Below, piece by piece: positions 54,330 through 62,965 of a stretch of 64,000 nucleotides of DNA. A model generated the notes under the pieces. It searched no databases and was not told where the DNA came from. It saw only the letters and a list, made by a program, of their open reading frames with translations. Each line of letters opens with the position of its first letter. Within the stretch, counting starts at the first letter, position 1. The DNA lies in contig CBDFLG010000001.1 of assembly GCA_965249065.1 (NCBI GenBank), positions 372,001 to 436,000 of the forward strand. Reading direction: 5' to 3'. The DNA is from VXOI01 sp965249065 (GTDB taxonomy: Bacteria > Chloroflexota > Dehalococcoidia > Lucifugimonadales > UBA3495). The position numbers were made by a program, and so were the translations under genes.

Positions 54330-54707
54330 CTAGTGGCGGTGGCCCGTTGAGTGCATTATCAGGTTGCCCTTGGCGACTTCGGTCATCACCTCCACCGCCT
54401 CGGCCAGGGTCTCGTCGTCCACTCCGAGATGCTTCACGGCATCCAGATGGAAGCGCACTCAAACGCCGCAATTGTTCATGGCGGACACGATGTAGGCAAT
54501 GAGCTTCTTGGTCTTCAGGTCCAGCCTTCCGGCAACCATGGTCTGCTGGTAGTAAGCCCAGTAGGATTCCAGGTGGGCCGGGTTGTGGGCGATTAGCTGG
54601 AAGGTCTGCGGCACAAATTCCCAACCCATGCTCGCCTTGATTTCTTCGTAAATTTCCTTCACCCTGCCGGTGGCTTGCTGTTCGGTTACCAGCTCTACTC
54701 TGGCCAA
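54330..54707 (-). CDS. AhpD-like (carboxymuconolactone decarboxylase family) selenoprotein (Sec at 83)
   Basis: A 125-residue helical protein of the AhpD/CMD family. The frame passes through TGA at 54459-54461 at the second Cys of the family's CxxC: SAMNNC80-G-V-U83-VRFHLDAVKHLGV, then ETLAEAVEVMTEVAKGN to a TAG. This matches the usual YCVRFHxDAAxKAGxxDEEIAEA order. The start is TTG (54707) with AGGAG eight nucleotides upstream. A hairpin starts 15 nt after the UGA (54428-54443). AhpD-type proteins reduce peroxiredoxin or act as peroxidases themselves, and CxxU relatives are known from marine metagenomes. Confidence 0.88.
54428..54443 (-). promoter_or_regulatory. Candidate bacterial SECIS of the AhpD-like gene
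   Basis: On the minus strand, GATGC - CGTGAA - GCATC is a perfect 5-bp stem with a 6-nt loop containing G, beginning 15 nt after the UGA, the position typical for a bacterial SECIS. Confidence 0.6.
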
Positions 54708-55053
54708 CGCTTCGTCTCCTTTCTTGTGCGTGTCCCGCCGGAAGCTCCCGGCTCTCTCGGTGATGGTATCACCGGAAGCAATTGGCCGCAGATGCGCCGG
54801 GGGGAACGTCCAGCGAAATTGTTTCCGATTTGTTGCCGGACGGATTGGCGAGACTGTATGATTGGATAAGACTCTTCAGGGGAATGGCGCCTCCCGCGCT
54901 TCCTTGGAGCTTGGGCCGGGGTGGGAGCAGGGGTTGGCATTCCCCGTCTGCGCTCATCGCTTGGGCCACGAATTGGGAAACCGGCCCGCAGGGCTCGTGT
55001 CAGCGCAGGACCGTTGGAGGCGGCCTCTCTGCGGCAAGTGGAATGTGGTGTTA

Positions 55054-55995
55054 ATGCGTATCACCGGGCTAATGCGTATCGCCAGGATGAGCAACAGCCG
55101 CCTCGCCGGAGTGCGAGAATGGTACGCTGGCGCAGGATTGACGCCGGCCCTTCCGGTATGGGCGAGAGCCTGGCTGGGGGTCTGCCAACGGACTCCGGCC
55201 GCGCAATGGGCGTGGGAGCAGAGGCGTGCGCTGATCGAGGTAGCGCTCTATCTCGGGGCCTATCTGGTCTACTTGTTCACTCGCGGCCTGGTTTATGACA
55301 ATCCCCGCGCCATCGGCATCGTAAACAGCGGATATGTCGCTGAGCTTCAGGAACGGCTGGGGTTCCTTTGGGAACCGGGCTGGCAGCACTGGGCAATAGA
55401 ACACGTTCACGGTCTCGTCGTTTTCCTCAATTGGGCCTATATTCTCACCTACTGGCCGGTGATCCTGGCGTTGGCCGTGGTGCTGTTCCTGCGCGACCGG
55501 GGCAAGTATTACTACTTCCGGTCTGTGGTGCTGCTGGACCTAGTTGCCGCGCTCCTGATCTTTATGCTGTTTCCGGTGGCCTCGCCCTTTGCTATTCCGG
55601 GCGTGGGGCTGCTGGACACGATTCAGGCTTTCGGCCCGGCTTTCTACGGCACGGAGACAATGGCCGCCTACTACAACACGTCGGCGGCGATGCCCAGCTT
55701 GCATTTCAGTTGGACCGTGATTCTGGGGGTCTACTGCTGGCGAACGCTGCCCGGCGGCTTCAAGGCAGTTGGCCTGCTCTATCCGGCGATCACCTTCTTC
55801 ACCATCACCATCACCGGAAACCATTTCATTCTTGACGCCATCGCAGGGGGCGCGCTGGCGGGCCTGTCCTTTGGCGCGATTGAGGCGTACCTGTGGCTGG
55901 GCTCAAGGCGCAGGAGCGTCAACATTTTCTTGGCCCGGCGCCCGGCGCTGTCCCGGTGGCTGGTCAGGATCAGGCGTGACTCCGCCGCCGACTGA
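55054..55995 (+). CDS. PAP2-superfamily membrane phosphatase
   Basis: A protein of about 313 residues with several hydrophobic helices. AAMPSLHFSW and TGNHFILDAIAG are the two histidine motifs of PAP2/AUR1-type lipid phosphatases or phosphotransferases, and the N-terminal region (LGAYLVYLFTRGLVYD, then AIEHVHGLVVFLNWAYI) resembles inositol-phosphorylceramide-synthase-like PAP2_3 members. The start is uncertain: ATGs at 55054, 55072 and 55087 all lie before the first helix, and none has a strong ribosome-binding site. It likely handles a lipid phosphate in the membrane. Confidence 0.85.
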   Translation: MRITGLMRIARMSNSRLAGVREWYAGAGLTPALPVWARAWLGVCQRTPAAQWAWEQRRALIEVALYLGAYLVYLFTRGLVYDNPRAIGIVNSGYVAELQERLGFLWEPGWQHWAIEHVHGLVVFLNWAYILTYWPVILALAVVLFLRDRGKYYYFRSVVLLDLVAALLIFMLFPVASPFAIPGVGLLDTIQAFGPAFYGTETMAAYYNTSAAMPSLHFSWTVILGVYCWRTLPGGFKAVGLLYPAITFFTITITGNHFILDAIAGGALAGLSFGAIEAYLWLGSRRRSVNIFLARRPALSRWLVRIRRDSAAD

Positions 55996-56023
55996 AGGAT
56001 GTCGCCCCAAGCGAGGCCCGGGC

Positions 56024-57196
56024 CTACGGTGACTGGGCGTTCTCCTGCCGCCGTGTCTGCAAGTAAATTGCCCCTAGCGTCCCGACCACCGACCCGCCCG
56101 ACGCCATCCAGAATACCCACTTCATAGCCACGTAATCGGCAATCAGGCCGCCGATGGTGGGGGAAACGGTGCTGCCCAGCCCCGCTCCTACCGACATCAG
56201 CGCGAAGGCCGCCGCCGAGAAGCGCACTGGCACGTAGTCTCCCGACGAGGCCGCGCATATCGTGTAGGCCGCCCTCAGCGTCACGCCCATCAGGGCCGAG
56301 GTTATCAGGAACGTCACAAACCCCGGCGCAACGGCCAGCAGCGCGAAGGCGACCCCCTGCACCACGAAGGAGTAGGCGAAGGCCTGCCCCCGTCCAAACT
56401 TGTCGGACATCCAGCCCCAACCCACCCCGCTGCCGATGCTAAGTGTGCCGATGAGGACGACCAACTGCCCGGCGGTAGCCAGCGATATGCCGTTTTCCTG
56501 GGTGAGATAAAGGCCGAAAAAGGTGGTGAACAGGTTCTGAGACCACCCCGAAGTGAAGGCGAGACAGGCGATGAGCCAAACGGCGGGATGCTTGAACGCC
56601 TCGATGGGCCAGGCGCTGCGGGCCGTCCCCGCCTGCCGCTCGGGTTCCAGGGGTTCGGCAGGCCGCTCCCGGACAAACAGCAGCGACACCACCCCTACCA
56701 CCAATACCATACCGCCGAACAACTGCCAGCTATGGCGCCATCCATCATCCCAGTTTGACCCGGTCAGAATCGGCACCGCGACCCCGGCCACTATGAAGGC
56801 GATACTGCCGCCCGATGCCGCCAGCCCCGCCGCCAGCCCCCGGTCTCGCATCATGAACCAAGCGGACAGCAAACCCATCATCGGGGTCAACGCCGCGCCG
56901 CTGCCAATGCCCATCAGCACCCCGGCCCCTAAGGCAGTGCCGTAGTTCTGGGCAAACCCCAGCAGCACCATGCTGACGCCGGTGATCAATGTGCCGATAG
57001 CGGTGATGGAACGGCTGCCGTAGCGCGGGGCCAGTGTGCCGGAGGACAGCGCGCCCGCCATGCGAGTCGCCGCCGTGATGGTAATCAGCAGCCCCACCTC
57101 AGTGTGCGAAAGGTGGAGCGCTGCCTCCATCGAGGGCAGGGTCAGGCTGTAACCGAACTGAACAAACCCGGTAGCCAGGTTGACCAAAAAGGCCAC
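56024..57196 (-). CDS. MFS transporter
   Basis: A 390-residue permease with about 12 hydrophobic segments (GLLITITAATRMAGALSSG..., DKFGRGQAFAYS after TM8). The GTG at 57196 falls at the beginning of TM1; the frame is open for about 25 codons upstream (SYSGVTLLV) without an ATG or TTG, so the true start may be an unusual codon a few residues earlier. Substrate unknown. Convergent with the PAP2 gene. Confidence 0.85.
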   Translation of the reverse strand: MAFLVNLATGFVQFGYSLTLPSMEAALHLSHTEVGLLITITAATRMAGALSSGTLAPRYGSRSITAIGTLITGVSMVLLGFAQNYGTALGAGVLMGIGSGAALTPMMGLLSAWFMMRDRGLAAGLAASGGSIAFIVAGVAVPILTGSNWDDGWRHSWQLFGGMVLVVGVVSLLFVRERPAEPLEPERQAGTARSAWPIEAFKHPAVWLIACLAFTSGWSQNLFTTFFGLYLTQENGISLATAGQLVVLIGTLSIGSGVGWGWMSDKFGRGQAFAYSFVVQGVAFALLAVAPGFVTFLITSALMGVTLRAAYTICAASSGDYVPVRFSAAAFALMSVGAGLGSTVSPTIGGLIADYVAMKWVFWMASGGSVVGTLGAIYLQTRRQENAQSP

Positions 57197-57403
57197 CAGC
57201 AGCGTGACTCCGGAATAAGACCGGAGCCAGTAAACGGCAAGGCTGTTGACTAGAATAAGAGGCTCCCGGATTCAGATTTGCCGCTATATTACAATCAGTA
57301 ACTAATCATACCAACCACCCGTCTCCGGTGAGAAAACGGACGGCTCTGCATCCCGGTCTCGCTCTTTACCAACCGCCTGCGAATGGCAAAGACGGATGAG
57401 CCC

Positions 57404-57493
57404 TTAGCGCAGCGGGCGGAAGAAGTTACGGACGACGTCCTCCACCAACAGCTCCGGCTCCTCTAGGACGGCGAAGTGACCGCCGCTGGGCAT
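57404..57493 (-). pseudogene. C-terminal remnant of an epoxide-hydrolase-like gene
   Basis: The frame reads MPSGGHFAVLEEPELLVEDV and ends in FFRPLR-stop. GGHFAxLEEPE is the C-terminal signature of epoxide hydrolases and related alpha/beta hydrolases (its His is the catalytic base). Everything upstream is lost, replaced by transposase remnants. Confidence 0.6.
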
Positions 57494-57626
57494 TCTAGCC
57501 AAACTTGTGGCTGCGTGCAAAAGTTGGCGCCAGTACGCCAAGCGCCTCGCTCGCTGCGGCGAGTGCTTGAGCCAAGGTTTGCGTTCCTGCTCTCGCGAAT
57601 GGGGTTTCTAACCCTCTCGTCTGGCA

Positions 57627-57830
57627 GACATTATTGATTGCAAGAAAGTGGATATAGCCACCGGGGAAGTGGCCGGAGAGCGCTGGTATCTGCTGACCAG
57701 CCTGAGTCCCCGGCAGTGTGGTCCCCGAGAGCTGCTCCGGCTGTTCCGCAACCAGTGGAGCATTGAGAACAGCCAGCATCGTATGAAAGACCGCAACTGG
57801 GATGAAGATGTCCAAAAGCTGCGCCTTCCG
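57627..57830 (+). pseudogene. Fragment of an ISAs1-type transposase gene
   Basis: The frame includes ERWYLLTSLSPRQCGPRE and LFRNQWSIENSQHRMKDRNW, which match the C-terminal part of ISAs1-family transposases (IRxHWxIENxLHWxLDVxFxED). Both ends are missing. It lies beside the hydrolase remnant and marks an old insertion. Confidence 0.65.
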
Positions 57831-57973
57831 CCCAGCGCAGACCATCGCCCGCCTCTGCGGACGTGCTTTCTGACTTTGCAATCGTCTTGGTGCCTGGGTC
57901 TGCCGCCCTTTCCGATAGTCCGGTACGCGCCTATAATCCCCATCGACCGTAAATACGCGCAGGAGGCCGGGTT

Positions 57974-58795
57974 ATGGCTACGGCGAAAGTAAATGGCGCG
58001 GAGCTATATTACGAAGAGGCCGGGAGCGGCCCTCCGATTATTCTGTCGGCGGGCGGGCTGCAGGGGGTAGCCAGCAGTTACGGGCCGGTGATTGACGCCC
58101 TGTCGCAGGAGCACCGGGTGGTGGTCTACGACCGCAGGTTTGGCGGCCAGTCCCGCAGTCCCTTGGTGGTGCAGACTTGGGACATGGTGTGCGACGATGT
58201 GTTCGGGTTGATGGACGCTTTGGGAATCGAGCAGAGCTATCTGGGCGGAGGGTCGTTTGGCGCGGCCATTTCCTTCGGCTGTGCTTCCCGTCGCCCCGAA
58301 CGGGTGAGAGCCATTTTCCCGTCGAACATCGCGGGCGGGGTCATCTGCGACGGCTATCTAACGTCCAAGCTGTTCAAGAGCATGGAGCTAGCCGCGGCTG
58401 AGGGCATTTCGGCGGTGGTGGGCGCTTTCGACGCCGACGACCGCTTCGCCCCCTTCAGCCCGGAGATTGCCCAGACCGACGACGGCTACCGCAAAGACCT
58501 GGAAGCGATGGACACCGAGGAGTTCATCCAGGTGATGCGAGACAGCATCTATGCCCTCTTCGGCGGCCCGTTCCCAACGCTGGGCAGCACCGAGAAGATG
58601 CTGAAAGGCGTCAGCGTACCGGCGATGATTATGCCGGGATGCAACGACGTGCATCCGAGGGCAGTGGCCGAGATGGCCCACCGTCTCGTCCCCAACTGCC
58701 AGTGGGGCGAGTGCAAACCCCACTCCGACGAGCCGGAAAAGTACGCCAAGCGGGTGCTGCAATTCCTGTCGGAAGTGGAGGCAAACGGCGCTTAA
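57974..58795 (+). CDS. Alpha/beta hydrolase
   Basis: A 273-residue hydrolase. The oxyanion region is ILSAGGLQGVAS, the nucleophile elbow GGGSFGAAISFG (Ser in GxSxG), the acid probably in MIMPGCNDVH, and the base His in CKPHSDEPEKYA. AGGAGG lies seven nucleotides before the ATG. Substrate unknown. Its stop overlaps the end of higA by 4 nt in convergent order. Confidence 0.9.
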   Translation: MATAKVNGAELYYEEAGSGPPIILSAGGLQGVASSYGPVIDALSQEHRVVVYDRRFGGQSRSPLVVQTWDMVCDDVFGLMDALGIEQSYLGGGSFGAAISFGCASRRPERVRAIFPSNIAGGVICDGYLTSKLFKSMELAAAEGISAVVGAFDADDRFAPFSPEIAQTDDGYRKDLEAMDTEEFIQVMRDSIYALFGGPFPTLGSTEKMLKGVSVPAMIMPGCNDVHPRAVAEMAHRLVPNCQWGECKPHSDEPEKYAKRVLQFLSEVEANGA

Positions 58796-59145
58796 CGACC
58801 GAGTTCGCTCGGTAAGTTACCAGACGGTGCTGGCACGAGGGGCTCGATTACGCTAACGTCGGTCGAGTCCCGGGCCCTCTCCAGGTCATAGAGCTTTTGC
58901 AGGTTTAGCCAGAAGTCCGGCGTCATTCGCAACGCCTTCCCGATGCGAAGCGCAGTGTCTGCTGAGATAGAGCGGTTGGCGTGAACGATCTCGTTGATGC
59001 GCCGTGGGGAAACTCCTATGGCTGTCGCTAGTCGATATTGGCTGATTTCCAATTCGCCCAGAATTTCAGCTAGGTGTTCCCCGGGATGGATGGGTGCGTT
59101 CTCTTCCAAGGCAGCCACCTCACGAATGATAGTCCACCACTTCAA
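58792..59145 (-). CDS. higA: HigA family antitoxin
   Basis: A 117-residue Xre-type helix-turn-helix protein: IHPGEHLAEILGELEISQYRLA, then ATAIGVSPRRINEIVHANRS, ALRIGKAL and FWLNLQKLYDLE, all typical of HigA. It neutralises HigB and represses the operon. The gene lies downstream of higB, the usual reversed order of this family, and overlaps it by 26 nt. Confidence 0.93.
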   Translation of the reverse strand: MKWWTIIREVAALEENAPIHPGEHLAEILGELEISQYRLATAIGVSPRRINEIVHANRSISADTALRIGKALRMTPDFWLNLQKLYDLERARDSTDVSVIEPLVPAPSGNLPSELGR

Positions 59146-59401
59146 TTTCCTTGGCGCCTTCGTCCGTCCAAGTGAAGCAAACTCTCCACTGGTCGTTGAC
59201 TCGAATGCTGTATTGGCCTGCCCGGTTGCCTCTCAAAACTTCCAACCGGTGTGAAGGAGGCACAAGCAGATCCAACAGGTCATCGGCGGCCACAACTCGC
59301 TGGAGCCTCATGCGAGTCCGCGTCCTGACGTCTGGCGGAAGCCAGCGGGGAAACCGCCCCAAGAAAGCAAGCTCGGTTTCCCTGTCGGCAAAGAGTCTCA
59401 A
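59120..59401 (-). CDS. higB: HigB family toxin
   Basis: A 93-residue RelE-superfamily toxin, likely a ribosome-dependent mRNA endonuclease. The motifs PPSHRLEVLRGNRAGQYSIR, VNDQWRVCFTW and IEVVDYH match HigB. Its start is TTG, as no ATG fits the N-terminal family pattern. First gene of higBA, preceded by a palindrome at 59420-59444. Confidence 0.92.
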   Translation of the reverse strand: MRLFADRETELAFLGRFPRWLPPDVRTRTRMRLQRVVAADDLLDLLVPPSHRLEVLRGNRAGQYSIRVNDQWRVCFTWTDEGAKEIEVVDYHS

Positions 59402-59419
59402 ACTATGCTAACACACGGC

Positions 59420-59444
59420 GTTAATAACACAAAGCGTTATTAAC
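59420..59444. promoter_or_regulatory. Palindromic operator upstream of higBA
   Basis: GTTAATAAC - acaaagc - GTTATTAAC is a perfect 9-bp inverted repeat with a 7-nt spacer, 19 nt upstream of higB. A dimeric HigA would bind such a site to autoregulate the operon. Confidence 0.7.
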
Positions 59445-59469
59445 TGGCCGGCCTATCTCCGCCCCGCTC

Positions 59470-60801
59470 TTACACCGTCACCCCGGTGAAGTTGAAGCTG
59501 CCCAGCTTTAGGGCTGGGACGCGGGTGGCGAAGCCGACCTCGTTCAGCACCAGCTTGGCCTCGTCGCCCACGCCTTCCACGCTGGCCAGCGCGTCGACGT
59601 AGGACTGGGTGAAGCGCAGGTCCTTGACCGGGTGGCGAAGCTCGCCGTCCTCGATTAGAAACGTGCCGTCGCGGGTCATGCCGGTCATCACGCAGCCCTT
59701 GTTGTGAGACAGGCGGGTGTAGAAGAAGCGGGTGATGTACAGCCCCCGTTCCGTAGACGCGATAAGCTGCTCCACCGTTTGGTCGCCGGGCCGCATGAAC
59801 AGGTTGGAGGCTATGGGCGGGCCGGTGAAGTAAGCCTGATGGCCGGTGGAGGCCGTGCCGTCTTGGGCTGCGGTGTAGGTGTTATGCACCGGAGCGTTGA
59901 CCACGCCGTTCTCGATCAACTCCACCCGGCGGCGCGGCACTCCCTCGGTGTCGAAAGGCAGCGGCCAGCCGTGCAGCGACGCGCCGTCATCCCAGATGGA
60001 CACCGAATCGCTCATCGCCCGGGTGTCTTGGAGTCCGTTCATCCAGCTTCGTCCTTCCTGCACCGCCTGCGCTCCCATGCCGTAGAGCGACAGCGCCTCA
60101 AGGATGTCGTCAACGGCGTAGTGGTCCAGCACTACCGTATATTCGCCGGGCGTTATCGGCTGTGGATTGCGGCCCTGTACCGCCTTGTCCACCGCCTCGC
60201 GGGCTAGGGCTGGGTAGTCGATTTCGTCCAGCCGCCACGAGCCGCCCTTGGCCCAGCCCGCCGAGGTATCGCTGCGGGTGGTGATGATCAGCCCGGCGAA
60301 GGTTCCGGCGTGGTAGGCGCGGACACCCCGGCTGCTGACCACCGCGATTTCCTGTACCCCGGTGCGGTAGGCCCCGGCGGTGTCCAGTCCTTCGGCGGCG
60401 CCTTGTCGGCAGACCTCGCCGACCATCTGCGCCCGCAGTTGGGGCGAGCAGGCGGCGGCCGATTCGTCCCAGCTCGCCACTCGCGGCGCGGGCTGCGGCT
60501 CCGGCAGGCCGGGGAACGCAGGGTCTTCGGGCATCAGCAGGGCGTTGCGCTGTGCCGCCTCCATCGCCCGGCCAATACCGCCGTCCGACAGATCGTTGGT
60601 GGTGGCCCGTCCCAGCCGTTTCCCCTCCACGGCGCGGATGTTCAGCGTGACATTGCTGTGGGAAACATTCTGATGGATGGCGTTGCCCGCGAACCGGGTC
60701 AACCCCAGGTCCTGGCTGCTCAGGTATACGTCGGTCTGCTGCGCCGCCGAAAAAGACAGCGCGCGTTCCAGCAGGGTCAGGGCAGCGTCTTCGCCAATCA
60801 T
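59470..60801 (-). CDS. tldE: TldE/PmbA family metalloprotease subunit
   Basis: A 443-residue partner of TldD. The complex degrades unfolded peptides and processes some ribosomal peptides (microcin B17). TldE itself lacks the metal site. The ATG at 60801 overlaps the tldD stop by 4 nt (ATGA). Family blocks include FAGNAIHQNVSHSNVTLNIR and KGCVMTGMTRDGTFLIEDGE. The longer frame upstream is inside tldD and is not used. Confidence 0.92.
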   Translation of the reverse strand: MIGEDAALTLLERALSFSAAQQTDVYLSSQDLGLTRFAGNAIHQNVSHSNVTLNIRAVEGKRLGRATTNDLSDGGIGRAMEAAQRNALLMPEDPAFPGLPEPQPAPRVASWDESAAACSPQLRAQMVGEVCRQGAAEGLDTAGAYRTGVQEIAVVSSRGVRAYHAGTFAGLIITTRSDTSAGWAKGGSWRLDEIDYPALAREAVDKAVQGRNPQPITPGEYTVVLDHYAVDDILEALSLYGMGAQAVQEGRSWMNGLQDTRAMSDSVSIWDDGASLHGWPLPFDTEGVPRRRVELIENGVVNAPVHNTYTAAQDGTASTGHQAYFTGPPIASNLFMRPGDQTVEQLIASTERGLYITRFFYTRLSHNKGCVMTGMTRDGTFLIEDGELRHPVKDLRFTQSYVDALASVEGVGDEAKLVLNEVGFATRVPALKLGSFNFTGVTV

Positions 60802-62243
60802 CGCATCACCCCCACGCGGACGTTGCGGAAGCGGGCCGGGGCCGCGCCGTGGCCGGTGTGGCCGAGCTGGCCCGGCTGCCCCTTGCCGCAATTGGGCGTT
60901 CCCCACATGGTCCAGTGATTCGCGTTGCACACGGCGTCGCAGGAGTTCCAAAACTCCGGCGTGATGCCGGTATAGGTGCAGTTGCGCAGCAGCCGCCCCA
61001 GCTTGCCCTTCTTGATTTCGTAGCCAACCTCGGTGCCGAACTGAAAGTTATAGCGCCGGTCGTCTATGGACCAAGAGCGGTTCATATCCACCAGAATGCC
61101 GTCGTCGGTGTCAGCAATCAGGTCGTCCAACTCCCACTCGCCCGGCTCAAGGCTGACGTTGGTCATGCGAATCAGCGGCAGCCGGTTCCACGACGCCGCC
61201 CGCACCGTGCCGTTGGACTCCAGCCCCAAGGTGGCGGCGGTCTCCCGCGACATCAGGTAGCCGACGAAGCGGCCCGCCTCGACCACGGGCGCCGACTGCG
61301 CCGGCACTCCCTCATCGTCCCACCCGAAGGAGCCCAGCCCCGGCAACCGGACGCTGTCGGCGGTGATGTTCACCTGCTCGGAGCCGTAGCGGAAATTACG
61401 CAGTTTCTCGGTGGTCAGGAACGACGTGCCGGCGTAGGCCGCCTCGGAACCCAGCACCCGGTCCAGTTCGATGGCGTGTCCGCAGGACTCGTGTATCTGG
61501 AGGCCCACCTGCGAGCCGCCAATAATCAGCGTGGTGGTAATGTCGCTGGGGCAGCGGTCGGCGGTGAGCAGGGCCACGGCCTCGCTGGCCACCCGTTCGG
61601 CGTTGCCCGCCAGGTCGAAGTCGCGCACGTACTCCCACCCGCTGCATCCCTGCTGACGGCCCATGGACTGCGGGTAGGAGCGGCGCTGCACCTCGCCATT
61701 ACCCACGGCAGTCGCTTGGATACCCCCGCCGGCCTCGTAGATGGTCTGCTCCACATCCGCGCCCTCGCTGTTGGCGAAGGTCTTGCGCTCGCGGATGAAT
61801 ATCAAGTTGGCCGTGCGCGTCGAGATGCCCTCCACCCGCCCCATCTGCTCGTCGGCCTCCAGCAGCAGGGCCAGCTTTTCCTCGGGCGCGACGCCGAAGG
61901 GGTCAACTTCCACCGGCGTAGCGTAGACGCCCCGGCTGGTCACTGGCTGCCCTAGGTTGACCGGCGGCCCTCCCGACGTTGCCGAGGCGCGCCCGATTTC
62001 CACGGCCAGCGCGGCGGCCCGGTCAACGGCCTCCGGCGTCATCGTGTTGGTCGAGGCGAAACCCCAGGCCCCGTCCACCACCACGCGCACGCCGATGCCC
62101 AGCGATTCGTCGGAGCTAATCACGTCCGCCACGCCGCTCCGCACCGAATAGCGCTCCTGCGCCGTCTCCACCATACGCGCGTCGGCGTAAGTCGCGCCCC
62201 GCGCCGCGGCAGTGTCCAGCGCGCGGGCAATCAGACTGTCCAT
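60798..62243 (-). CDS. tldD: TldD family metalloprotease
   Basis: A 481-residue protein with the catalytic zinc motif HESCGHAIELD (HExxxH) in the middle. N-terminal YADARMVETAQERYSVRSG and C-terminal parts are typical. Active together with TldE, encoded just downstream with a 4-nt overlap. The peptide or modified-peptide substrate is unknown; no ribosomal-peptide cluster is visible nearby. Confidence 0.93.
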   Translation of the reverse strand: MDSLIARALDTAAARGATYADARMVETAQERYSVRSGVADVISSDESLGIGVRVVVDGAWGFASTNTMTPEAVDRAAALAVEIGRASATSGGPPVNLGQPVTSRGVYATPVEVDPFGVAPEEKLALLLEADEQMGRVEGISTRTANLIFIRERKTFANSEGADVEQTIYEAGGGIQATAVGNGEVQRRSYPQSMGRQQGCSGWEYVRDFDLAGNAERVASEAVALLTADRCPSDITTTLIIGGSQVGLQIHESCGHAIELDRVLGSEAAYAGTSFLTTEKLRNFRYGSEQVNITADSVRLPGLGSFGWDDEGVPAQSAPVVEAGRFVGYLMSRETAATLGLESNGTVRAASWNRLPLIRMTNVSLEPGEWELDDLIADTDDGILVDMNRSWSIDDRRYNFQFGTEVGYEIKKGKLGRLLRNCTYTGITPEFWNSCDAVCNANHWTMWGTPNCGKGQPGQLGHTGHGAAPARFRNVRVGVMR

Positions 62244-62375
62244 ATTCAGAGGCCCCCTAACCTAGGCTGCGCTGATTGTCGGCTATTGTGCGCAGAGGCG
62301 CAAGCGGCGCTGGCGCCCTTGCTTTCAGTCAGTCAGCAAGGGTAGCATTAGTTATCGAAGGGGGAACGACAGGAT

Positions 62376-62660
62376 ATGGAAATTTCAATTAGCGAAGAAC
62401 TGCGCAAACGGATTCAGTGGAAAGTTGACGCTGGGATATATCCTTCAGCGGACGAGGTAGTCGAGCGAGCCCTCGATCTACTTGACCAGCGCGACGTAGC
62501 TGTGGCAATGGTTCAGGATATGGTACAGGAAGGTATCGACGATATAGAAAACGGGCGCTACAAGACATACTCAGCGGAAAATCGCGATGAGTTGCTGGAA
62601 GATATAAAGCAGCGTGCGCTGAAACTGGAAGCGGAACGCAAGCAAAGGCGCAACACTTGA
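62376..62660 (+). CDS. ParD-like antitoxin
   Basis: A 94-residue protein with an N-terminal ribbon-helix-helix pattern (MEISISEELRKRIQWKVDAG, YPSADEVVERALDLLD) and an acidic/basic helical tail that would cover the toxin. It overlaps the next gene by 4 nt. Typical ParD of a type II toxin-antitoxin module. Confidence 0.88.
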   Translation: MEISISEELRKRIQWKVDAGIYPSADEVVERALDLLDQRDVAVAMVQDMVQEGIDDIENGRYKTYSAENRDELLEDIKQRALKLEAERKQRRNT

Positions 62661-62956
62661 TGGAAAGCTATCACCTTACTGACACCGCGGCCGCAGACCT
62701 CGCTCATATCCGAAGCTTTCTTCGCAGAAGGGGTGGGGAGCAAGTTGCCAGCAGAATGATCGCTCGCCTACGGGACATTTTCGAACTCTTGGCCGAACAG
62801 CCCTTTATAGGGATTGAGCGTCCCTTACTGCCCGGAATGCGAAGCCACTCGGTTTCCCGCACGCGCTATATCATCCTTTACTTTCCCCACAAGACGCCGA
62901 TCGAGATACATCGTGTCCTGCACGGTAGCCAAGACATCGAGCAACTTTTTGAGTAA
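62657..62956 (+). CDS. ParE-like toxin
   Basis: A 99-residue RelE/ParE-superfamily protein: YHLTDTAAADLAHIRSFLRR at the start, then GMRSHSVSRTRYIILYFPHK and IEIHRVLHGSQDIEQLF, the classic ParE end. It probably poisons DNA gyrase or acts as a ribonuclease. Coupled to the upstream antitoxin by ATGA overlap. Confidence 0.9.
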   Translation: MMESYHLTDTAAADLAHIRSFLRRRGGEQVASRMIARLRDIFELLAEQPFIGIERPLLPGMRSHSVSRTRYIILYFPHKTPIEIHRVLHGSQDIEQLFE

Positions 62957-62965
62957 TTGAAATCA

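Larger units (their letters stand above)
57197..57973. other. Scarred intergenic region with two gene remnants
   Basis: 776 nt that hold no intact gene. Within it are the 3' end of an alpha/beta hydrolase gene (57404-57493, minus) and part of a transposase (57627-57830, plus), separately listed. The left part is AT-rich (TATATTACAATCAG near 57285) and could carry the promoter of the MFS gene. Confidence 0.6.
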
